A stretch of 64,000 nt of DNA from Atriophallophorus winterbourni. Taxonomy: Eukaryota; Platyhelminthes; Trematoda; Plagiorchiida; Microphallidae. The position numbers and the translations under genes were made by a program. The stretch spans positions 1 to 64,000 of the forward strand of contig JACCGJ010001907.1 of assembly GCA_013407085.1 (NCBI GenBank), read 5' to 3'. Under the pieces are notes generated by a model. The model saw only the letters and a list, made by a program, of their open reading frames with translations, had not been told where the DNA came from and did no database searches. The number at the start of each line of letters is the position of its first letter. The first letter of the stretch is position 1. This document shows, one piece after another, positions 32,001 through 44,000 of the stretch.

Positions 32001-35000
32001 GATATGTGTCACGTAATTGAGATAGCTTGTTTTCATAGACATTGATAGGAATGAAGTTAATTTCTTACGATTGTTGTATTTTATTTCTTCAGGCTGCAAA
32101 TAACGATTCCGCTAAACGGCCTCATGACGATATGAATTTAACTGCCATGAAGGTGGGTGTTATGCTTTTAATAATTTGCCATATTTTTGATGTAGTGTGA
32201 TCAGTTCACCTTCCTTTCGTTCACAGGTATCGGAACTCAGAGAACAGCTAAAAGCTCGAAACTTGCCTGCAGATGGGATTAAAGCACAGCTTTTAAGTCG
32301 CTTAAAAACCGCTGTGGAGCGAGAAGTGGAGGCAGCCAAGAAATTGTTGGAAGAAAGTAGGCATTTTGTGATTGATTTCATATTTGCTCTGTTGTGTAAC
32401 AGCTAACAAGCTATTTTTCGACTCGATATATGGACACCTATATTTCGCTTTCGAGTTGGCTTAGACATTCGTTTCTATCGTTAGAGGTCTTGACTGCTTG
32501 TTTAATTACATGACATTGCTTTTGTATGTTCCACTTGCCTGATCATTTTCATACGCGATTGCTTGTCTGTTTTTCCTACTTCGTGTTACCTGGCTCCAGA
32601 CTTGTGCTTCATTATGATGGCATTGCTTTTATCACTTTTCAGTGAGGCTTACCAACAAAAAACCACATTATGGTCCGCTACGGTTTTAGTAAACATGAAA
32701 CAAATTGTTTATATAGTTTCGTTTCCAATCGAATAAAATGATTCATTTGTTCGCTAGCCGTAAGATTTTGAACATCAAATTCTTATCAATCATCTTATAT
32801 GACTGCTATGTTCAGACTCCAATGTTTTCCTGCCCATCACCTGAAGCCCATTTTGTTGTTGCTTATATCCAAATTTAGTAACAAGAAAAAGTGAAGGTGA
32901 TGTTTCACTCAATGATCGCGTCACTAATCTGTTGCGGTTATTTTTCGACCTGCTTTCGGTATCAATTTGACCCACGTCTAGTTGACGATGAGGATTGAAT
33001 AGGTTTTCTCGAATGTGCAACCGCAACGACAGTAATGTCTATGCCTTGGCAGCCTGACAGTATCTGAGCCCACGTGCAGTCTCTGACTGTGCGGCACTTT
33101 GTCTGGTTCGGGCTTGTGCTTTCATACCATACCAATGTGTGCATGAATTGAAACCACTACCATTTTTGTCACCGTTCTCAATTGTAACTTTTGTTCACTC
33201 AAATCAATCCAACTTATATGCGCACCGCTGAACAGTTTTGATTTTATTAGTGCGCCTATAAACTAAGCTACATTACAACCTCTGCTATCGCGCGAAGACT
33301 GGACCTTAACTTGGTGCGATCGTTCGTGTGTACCTCCGTGACCCATCGAGCTATACTGGATTGTGTCCTTTGTGCACAAGCAGAGTTAACCATACCAGGA
33401 AGGTCGATGAATAGATGTCAGACGAACTCGATTTCAACCCACTGCCTTGTGCTTTAAGCTCTTTGGTGTAAAACCCAAATTGTTCTCCTGTCTATGCATG
33501 CGCTACCTGGCAGTATCCCGGTCAAAATACCACCATGACAATCACAAATAAATCCATTTCTAGATTGCATCGGCCGTCACGCACGATAAAACTTACCTGC
33601 TGCATACGAAAACAAGCTACTGCCATACTCTTCAATCTTTTTCTGTCGTCTTCCCCGCTTTTTAATTATTATCTTTCAGCTTCCCGTATGATAAGCGCCT
33701 ATCTGAACCTTTTCGGAGCGTAGCAGCAATTCTGTGCTGTACGGCTAACATCGTGCTAAATTGATTGACCAACGGTAGTGAGCTGCATGCTGAAACACGC
33801 TGGAGTCTCACTACCATTTATATTTCTATTTCCCCCCTCATATCTGTTTAGGCCTAGGTAACCTGACAGTATCTTAGCCCACGTGCAGTCTCTGACTGTG
33901 CGGCACTGCCTGGATCAGGCTTGTGTTTTCATACCATACCAAACCCAAAACTCACTTTATTAAGCCGCGCATTCATAAGGGCATTGAATGTACGAACGCT
34001 GCGTCAATGAGGCTAGCTAGCTGCTCTTGCTCTCTATCTGCATTCGTTGTCTACCGACATTTGTCGCTTGTCAGAGACGAGACTTTATGATCAATCTACG
34101 ACAATCGAATTGACTACACCAACTCTTTCCAACACGTACTTTCGCTGCTCAGGTGACTCAGGCCAAGGTGGTGTAGGTATAATTCTGAGTTCACGTACAG
34201 AAAGTTCACTTTTAGACTGCATTCCCGTCAGTAGCAGGATGTGTGCCGTCCGACTAGCTACTTCTATCAACACTACTCAAAGTAAGCACTACTTATGCTC
34301 CGACAAATAGTAGCACTGATGACAGCAAAAATATCTACGACGAACTTTGCACACTTACGACGCACAAAGAGATGTGATATCATTATTCTTGTTGTGATAT
34401 GAATGCTCAAGTTGGTTGCCTATATGTTACTTGGTCACAACTCGTTGGTTCATACAGTCTCAATGTGCATCGAACAGATAATGGTGAACGCTTTCTTCAC
34501 CTATGTGCACTGCATAGACTATTAATTAGTAGCACTTCGTTTAGAAAAGCGGCAGTGTGCAACTTGGTGTCCGCCATACGATAATTAGCCATGGACACAA
34601 ATTGACCATCTCGCCAGCAGCGCTAGATGGAGAGTTTGCATTGACAACTGTCGTTCTTTCAGGAACACTATCGTGGATTCTGATCACGCACTCCTTCGAT
34701 CAAGATTTACATTGAAATTATCTGGTCCAAAGACAGTCATCTCTAAGCCCATAGCTTTCGAGAAGCGTTCAGATCCCATAATTCAGCAAGCCTATCACGA
34801 CGGTTTAGTAGATCATCTTCCCTCGGTAGCGTCCGGAAATATCACGCAACAGTGGAATGCGATTACTCCTGTAATAAACGATGCCACGGAGTCGGCGTGT
34901 GGCAGTTATACCTATAGCAGAATGTCCCATTTAATCTCCGAGGCCAGCCTTCGAATACCAGAAGAAAAGCGAAGAATTCCTTCTGGTTCGCAATATAATG

Positions 35001-38000
35001 CAGAACAAAGACAGGTCAGAAATAAGCTGAAGCATAGCATTCGATCAGATAGAGAAGCGTAGTGACTGCAAAATTTGAGGAAATGGATGTAGCCTTCAAA
35101 TTAAGTAATGTCTGAAAGCTGTTTCAGCTAATTCGATCTACAGGTTCTAAAACCTGTTAACAAGACAATCACAAAGAACGATGGTGCCTTAATCACTAAC
35201 AAAAAGCGCGTGTGTCTCATTGGGCTGAACATTTTCATGATCAATTTAGCTGGCTAGCTGCATATGGTTTATGGCCTTCTATTTCGTGTTGTGAAACCTG
35301 GTCGGTTGATTTAACGCCTCTGAGCGAAGCCGAAATCAAGCTCGATATTGAGTCAATAAAAAGATTCATGGCAGGTGGTCCTGATGGACTGGCCCCGGTT
35401 CTGTTCAAAGAGGGTTGAGATATTATATTAAGCACTAGTTAACCTTTTTCGTCAGGTATGGGACACGACAACTACTCCTCGGTGTTGGGGATAATATATA
35501 ATTTTACCTATTTTCATGCTCCCATCACAGGAGAATAAGCCTTACGCCCGATTTATTGCTTCAGTATGTCTTTGGCGTCTTACATTACACAGAAAATCAC
35601 AGATTTGTGAAGAGAAAGCAGGATTTCGTCCCGGTAGATGATGTCGATCATATGTGCACTCTTCGCAAACCATAGAACGTCGTCATGCTTATAGTCAGGG
35701 CACTTGAGCGATCCTTCTTGATTTTAAGGTTGCTTTTGATTCCATCTAGTAGAAACGCATTATTTAAGACCTTACTCAAATGTGTTCTACAAAAGTACGT
35801 CAACATATTTCTTGCGCTTTATTTCTATAGTTCTATGCGAGTTAGGACGTACATTAGCCTGTCAGACAAATTTCCTGCGGCTGGTTGTCCGACAAGGGTG
35901 TCCAATTTTGTATACGGATGCTCAGTCTACTTTAGACTGACTATATAGTATAATACCAACCTTTGGTATGCGGTTTGCACTTTCCAAGTGCCAAATTCTG
36001 TTACAGAATATTGATCCGGTCGAAACAACACTAAGCTTCAATAATAAGGAACTTGCCACTGTAGACTGTTTTACCTATTTGGGTAGTTGCATTACTAGCA
36101 ACGCTTGTTTAAATAAGGAGATCTCAGCCCGCATTTCTTTAGCTATAGGTGTCTTTAACGTTACAGTACGCGCGGTTTTACCCTACGAATGTAAAACCTG
36201 GGCACTAAGTAAAACAAATAAGACGTCGTTTGGTCTTCGACAATCGCTGTCTCCCCACCGCTGCTGGTGTTACTTAGCACCTTCGGATGCAGAATTCAAT
36301 TATCCTTAATAGAATCTTTGGTAGCGGCGTAGACATCGAAAAACAAGTTAACGTGCATACACTTCGCTAGTTAAACCGTGCATTGCGAATGGGAAATCAT
36401 CGTTTTCTTAACGCTGTTTTGTTCGTCACTCCTACCTCGGAATGTCATCGTTGTAGCGGTGGCCGGACTCTGGCTTGTCTCAAGCAGATAAAGGCTTTGG
36501 CTGTTAAACTGGATGCGGTTGGTACTATCCGTCTTCCGGTTTGGGGTCCAAAAGATGAAAATTCACAGTGGCTTTTTTGCGCTTACCGACATGGCCCAAA
36601 ATCGTATTCAGTGGCGGCCTTGATGTAGACATCTTCTTGGATTGTTTAATTAATTTTGTCTGTTGTCAAGTGATGTGGCGAGGAAAGTTTGTTATGATGC
36701 GTCACAGTGGAAGCTGCCATGCTGATGTCGCTCTACTCGTTCACAACACTTGCTATAACGCATGTTTGATTCGAGGTGTAGGTACTTCATCCCGGTGCGT
36801 CCGTGTCCAATCTTTTATATTTTCAGTAGCGTTTGAGGTGCCACCCTTCCCCATATCTTTTAGAATTTTTTACCATGTCATGGTTGTGTCGCACGTAAGC
36901 ATTCGGTACGTGCTACCGGTGGGTGAAAGATTTGGTCTCGATTGTCATCGTAATGACGACGGCTTAGAGCACAGTCTCTACCTTGCCAGCACTAACTTCC
37001 GCCATTCGAAACGTCACTGCTCCACCTGGAAATCTCCTTCGGCGGCCCTGTTCACGCAAATTGACCATATTGTTATCAGCTACTCGTTGCGGGGGAGCGT
37101 GCAAGATTGCCGTTCATACTGGGGCACCTGTCTAGTATCCGATCATGCGTTAGTCTGTGCTAAGCGTTTTGGTGGGAAACCTTGCAAGGCAGTTGAATGT
37201 TGCCGGGCTTAATGATCTCCCGGTTCTCTGAGGGTTTCAGGCCAATTAGAGTTTGCATCTTTCTACATTTCTCAAAAATAGTATCGATGAACAATTTAGT
37301 GGGATACAAACCTCCTTGGAAACAGCCACGTTGGATAGTTGTATGCTGACTTCCCGTGTAGCCGAACACTGCTAATTCTCTCCAAGTAATGGACCAACCT
37401 CGGTTGCTTTCTGCTGATATCATACAGGATGCGTCACGAAGGCTTCTTAAACGTAAACTGGTTGCCAGTTTGAGAACCGACAGGTTAGTGGAGTTCTAAG
37501 GCTACGGAAATGGAAACAGCGGCGGCTGTAGGCAATTTCAGAAAATTGTTCCAAATCTGCAGAACTACTGGAAGCGAGCGCCAGCGGGCATCGGGTGCTG
37601 ATGCTTTGCTTCCGTCATTGTTCAAAGATGACGGTTTCGCTTTAGTTTGTGTACTTCGAGCGCTGTTCGCCAGCATATGGGCTGAGGAACCATTTCTGAT
37701 CCCTTTGAGAGAATCAGTAATTGCACCGATTTTCAAAAAAGTAGCGGCGCGATTCCTGTGAAAATCTTTGGGGTATCAGTCTCATTTCAGTAGCTCCTAG
37801 AATACTGGCGTCCATCCTGCTTCACCGATTGAGTACGAAACGGGAAAAGAGCGAATCCGTGAGGAGCAAACTGGGTTTCGTGCCGGCTGAGGGTTCATGG
37901 ATCAAATTTTCATACTCCGTCAGTTACTGGAGCAACGCCACGCATTTCGTAGACCAACTGTCGTAGTATTCCTTGGCATCCGAGCAACATTCGATTCAAT

Positions 38001-41000
38001 CGATCGCCTAAGTCTGGAACTGTCTGCTGAGACATGAAGTGCCCGAGAAGTATGTTTAGATCTTGAAAGCATTATATTGCCAAACTTCGAGGGTACCAAC
38101 AATTGTCGTCCTCGTTCAATATCTCCATCGGAGTGCGGCAGGGCTGCCCTATCTCGCCGTTCCTTTTTACCTTCGCGATCGACGATCTCTTAAAGAAAGC
38201 TTTAGCTGGTCTGGTGTGCGTAGGTGTTGAGCTTCTGCCGGGTGGTGAGAGCTACCGATCTGGAGTATGCGGATAACATCGCACTTCTGGGTAATGACCC
38301 TCATATAATGCAACAAGATTGGACCGCCTGCCACTTGAAGCTTCAAGGTATGACGTGCTTTGCGCCTAACAAGTGTAAAACTTACCCGGGATTGGAGCGG
38401 CTGTCTTCCAAACCTAACTATGTGCGATGTCAATCTTGAATTGGTCGACCGCTTTGTTTCCCTTGGCAGTTGTATTTCTGCTGGCGATTATATCGAGGAC
38501 GAGATCTCACATCGTGTTCGCAAACCAAGTGCAGCGTTTGCTAACCTTCGCCACTTGTGGCGTCAACGCGATGTTTCATTCCAGTGGTGCGTGCTACACT
38601 ACTATATAGCTTCGAAATCTAGTCTATCCGTGCGGGAGATGTCCGTCGTCTTTCTGTTTTTGAAACTCGTTGCCTGTGTAGGATTGCTCGCATTCGGTGG
38701 CAGCATCGTGTTAGAAATATAGATGTCTGCAAGCGGGTGTTAGGACCAGGTGGCAGTGTATTTTATTGTGTCATAATTTTTTATCCGTTATTATTTTTTA
38801 AACAAAAACAAAACAAACCCACAAAATCGCATGCAGTGAAACTACAAAACAAACTGCTTTTTGCGCTAGCCTGCTTTTCCTTTCCTCACGCGCTGGTTTA
38901 TCTGTTTTTCTGCTTCATATTGCTTCGCACTTTGTCTGGCTCCAGATGATGACCGGTGTAATGCTGTCTATGATGATGCTTGGAGTAGTTGTTAAATGGA
39001 TTTCGTATAATGAACAACAGAATCGTAGTGACTCGTCTAGAAATTTCTGATTCATTATTTTTCACCCGACTCCATTGCAGATTTTGGGTTGTTCACTCTA
39101 ATCAGGTGTGAGAGGGCAAACTTCAATAAGCTTTCAAACTGCATTAGTTATTGATATGCGTCTCAACGCGTGGCCAGGAATCACTCATTATGTATCTGTA
39201 CCTCTTGGTTCGTTGTGCCATGGCTTTAAAGTCAAACATTGTATAACACCTGGTTCAATGAAAATAAACCCATTATCTCCGCTCAGTGATGGCAAATAGA
39301 CCGAAACCTATATCACTCAGTGTTGCGAAACCTGGCCAATTCGTGCGACAAATGTCCGCACGATTTCCGTTTGACTCCCTTTATCTGTGAACTTCGGGTG
39401 TGCGCATCCTGCTGCTAATCCAAAGGTTTGTTAGAGGTAAAAGGCTATGGACTGACAGAAACGCTAATACGCGTTTGTAAGTGTTCACACACGTTCTCAG
39501 TACGTTTTCACCGCTTCTCATTTAGCACCTTTTTCACGTGGTCTCATAGAGAAAGAAACAGACTGTTGACAAGTGAATAACATTGTAAAGTAGAAACCTT
39601 TCATTTTCTAGATGCGGTCTAAAACATTCGTTTGAGAACTTGTTAGGCTATATGGTTGTATTTCGAAGTTGTTTGTTTTGCATCGTGTCATTGAGTCACC
39701 GTTAGAATACGGTTTATTGTTGTGTTAGCTTAGCTTTTCATTCTACGCCTTTGTTTAACTGCTTAGCCTGCTTCATGTGATTGGCACTTTGGCTTGATCC
39801 AGACCTGTCCGTAAGAATGGTGATTGTCAAACAAGTTCTAAACTTGTAAGCCACTGTTAAATACGGTTAGCACGACCAACCTGTTAAATCCCACCTACAT
39901 CCACACATGTTGATAAGGTTAAACCCATGGGCTTGTGGCAAAACTCCGTACTTGCATTTGCTTGTATTTCCGTGCTACTAAAATGCATGCAGATACGGAT
40001 ATTCGATGTTGGTTGGCATTTTCATCGGTATAGTTGATGCGACACTTGACATAATCCAATATTTTAACGTTTCTTCCCCGTGATAGTCTATACTGTCGCA
40101 AAATACTTGATTGATGTCTTTGTTTCGCTGTGCAAATTACTTTGTAGGCAGAATGTCAATTTTTGTTTTTCATGTGTACATCGTTTTGTTAACCGCTAGC
40201 AGAAAAACGAAAAGAAAAAGAGCTCCAGGAAGCGATAGCTCTGAAAGAAGAAGAAGAAAAGAAGCGGCAATCTCTAAAGCCAGTCGAAGCCACCCCGGTC
40301 CCCCAACCAACATCTGTCTCTTTGCGAAATTACCCTTCAATTGTGGTGCAAAACCGATTGTCGGCTGAGCATACTATTCAAGCCGTTTCACTACAAGTAA
40401 TGTGAAGAAAATTTTCTAACCATCTTTAATAACCGTATTTCTTTCGGGATATTTAATTTTATTTTTGTCACCAACCGGCATGGATGTGCAATCATGTAGC
40501 ATTTCTATGCTGTGCGGCTAACATCGTGCTAAATTGATTGTCCAACGGTAGTGAGCTGCATGCTGAAACACACTGGAGTCTCACTACCATTTCTATTCCC
40601 CCCATATTTGTCTAGGCCTGGGCAACCTTACGGTATCTTAGCCCACGTGCAGTCTCTGACTGTGCAGCACTTTGCCTGGATCAGGCTTGTGCTTTCATAC
40701 CATACCATTATCGGTCACCAATGTCTTTGGGTAACCAAATCTGGCGAACGTTTCTTGCAACTTTTTGATTGTCGTCCGAGTTGTTGTGTTGGTGAGGGGG
40801 AATATCTCTGGCCATTTGCTGTGTGAGTCCACCAGTTCTGTGGGCCCGCGAAATCCAAGTGAATTCTTAACTATGGTTCTGTGGGAGTGGGCCATGAGTG
40901 CGGTTCACACTTTGTCGGTGATTTAATGCCGATTGACATTTAGAACATAAGAGGCCAGTACACGAAGCTGCGAGCTAGCGCCGTCATACTATTTATCCCG

Positions 41001-44000
41001 GGATGACGTGTGTAGAATTGTTTGAGAACTGCCGAACGGAGTTTCTTTGGAATTACCACTATCCGAAAACATGAGACACCCATCCACGATTGAAAGGGAA
41101 TGCTTGCGATGTCGGAATTGTTGTAGTTCTGGGTCTTGCACAGATTCTGGCCATCTGGATTTATGATATTCAAATACCTTTTGGACTACGGGGTCTTCTA
41201 ATATTGCATCACGAATTTGGTCAACTGTTACCGGCATCTTCATCGTGGTGGTGGAAAGCAAACAGCCTACGTCAGCATCCAGGGTTGTTTGGGCCACCAT
41301 GTCTTCTTCTATAGTGTTTTCTGTTATCAGTCTTGAGAGTGCATCCGCTTGTCCGATTTTCCCGGTGGAGATGTACTTAATGTCGAAGTTTTAGCCCAGC
41401 ATGATGGTTGACCATCGTTGTTGCCTGTTTGCTGTGTAGACAGGAATGCCCTTTTTGATGCAAAAATAGCAAGCAACGGTTTATGGTCCGTCAGCAGTGT
41501 GAATTTCCGGCCATATAGCATCTTATGAAATTTCTTGACCGCGAAGATGATGGGAAGTGCCTCTTCTTCGATTTGGCTGTTATTCCGTTCCGCTGTAGTG
41601 TGTGATCGTGCTGCGTGAGCAATGGCTTTTTCGGTTCCATCCTTGAAGACATGTGAGATAACTACACCGATTCCGTAGCTGGAAGCGTCCGTGGCTAGAA
41701 CGATTGGCAGCTTTGGGTCGTAATGTCAGTAAAAAGTCTGAGGTCAGCATCGACTTTATCTTCTCGAAAGCTTTTTGGGTCTCTTCTTCCAAGGGACATC
41801 CTTCTTCAGTAGGTCATTGAAAGGGCCGCGTAACTCATGCATTGATGGTAAACATGCGCTATAGTGGCTGGCGTCCCTCCGTCGATCAATGATAAGTCCG
41901 ACATATCGTATATGTTTCATGAAAAATTCACATTTTTCGGTCCGTAAAGGGAAGCCATATCCGTTTACGCGTTTTATAACTTCCTCTATACGGTCACGTA
42001 TTTCAACCACATTTGATCCGACTATGATTATATCGTCGAGGTAGGCAGCATCTTAGGGTAAATCTTGAAGCATGGTATCCATGATCTGTTGGAAGATAGC
42101 AGGTGGAGTCTTGACACCAAACAGTAAGCGCCGGTGCTGGAAGAGCGCACGGTAAGTGTTGATGGTTAATAGTTTTCTTGATTCTTCAGCGACCTCAATC
42201 TGGAGGTAAACTTCCGATAGGCCCAGTTTTGCAAAGCACTAACCATCATTTAATCTGGCGAAGATATCCTCAGTTAGAGGTAATGGGTATAAATGTTCTG
42301 CCAAGGATGCATTGAGACCAGTGAAATAATCCTCTCAGACTGCCGTTCGGTTTTTTGACAATCACAATTGGTGCTGCCCATGGGGAGTAGTTGACGGGTC
42401 TGATTACTCCGACAGCTTGCAGTCTGTCAATTTCTTTATCGACGCTTTCCAAAAAAGCATAGGGTACGGGGCGAAATGTTGGGTTCGGATTCAGCATCAA
42501 AGTCAGCTATGCTGAAGTTTTCCGGCAATATCCAAGGTCATCTTGAAAGACTTTCGGAAATTTGAGTTGAATCTGCTTTTTCAGTCATCTGTCGATTGAT
42601 TCACACCGTTGCACACAGTGTTCAGTGGGAAATCAAGCAACTCCTAACATTCTTGAATTCCATTTCCGTTTTTCAGTGCCCATTTTAGAACTCGTTTCTA
42701 CATTTAATCCGATGCTTAAAACTGCAAGTCATCGTTTAATTCTTGAGCATCGAATGATTGTTTTCGTTCTCAAAGCTGCCTTTGTCCTGGTAACCCAACA
42801 TTATATTAGCCCGCGCGCAGTCTATGATTATGCGACACTGCCTACTTCTGTTTCATGTACTGTACATTTCGTTTTTTCTCAACGTTGAGTTGTTGCATGT
42901 GATCTAATAAGTATTAGCTGCTCCGTAATGCGGTACCACGCATTAAACTATAATCTTTAATACAATGTTCCAACTGTGTTTTCAACATCAGGATATCGTT
43001 GATGCACGGAGTGATGCCATGGATTCCCGTGGATATGAATTCATCATTTGTGCGCACAGTCTCCTGAATATGTTCCGAAGAGATTCGATCTTCACTTTGT
43101 TCCGTGCCATGGTTTCAGCTGCCGATCGTGGCGTGCAAGCTAAATCGAGACCAAGATCGTACGTATATTATTATTATTATTCCCATATTTTCGCTTTTGG
43201 TTACTCCATTTATCGAATCCATTAATCATTTAGTGCTCACGATCGACATAGCCAAAGTCGCGATCCAAAGGTTGACATCCCGAAAGATGCCATTCCATTT
43301 ACGGTTGATGTTCCTCTTCTATTTGCCTGCACATACTTGGATCCTGCACATCGCGAGTATTTCACATCTGAGGAAGTCGAGGAAATGTTGAGCACGTTAG
43401 GCTTGCCGGCTTCTCGCTATCAGGTTTGTTCACTGCTGTTGTGATAACCTTTTTTCTACTTTAGATACGTTCGCTGATAACGAAAGTAGCTGATGGGCAT
43501 CGAATCTTCTACCGTAGTTTATGTGATGCAGAAGTCTCTCCCTCAACGGTCAAATCCACTTCTGTATTTTCCGAAATCGATGATGATGAATATTTACTAG
43601 AGCTTATTCGTGGTGGAGACGCCATTCTGGAAGACCTAAAAGATACTCAACTTCCGTTGGGAAGGTATAGTTGCTTATTATGAGCACTCCACTACTTTTG
43701 AATATTTGCTTACATTGGTTTTCGTTATTTTCAGCGTCTTGGTCATCCCAGACCCAACATTAGATGATTCGGTTTTATCAGCTGATGCGAATAACGAAAG
43801 AGCGTCCTTGAATCTCTCAAACAGCCTTTGCCGAATTGAATTCGAAAAGAACAAATTGAAAAAGCAGTTGCAAAACAAGATCGAAGAAATTGGTATGTTT
43901 TGTCATCATCACCAAAGACATCGAGAGCAAGCACTTTTGCCAAATCATTTTAGCTCAGTGTTAGCTACATAGCCGAGAGACACTGCACGATTGCAGCTGT

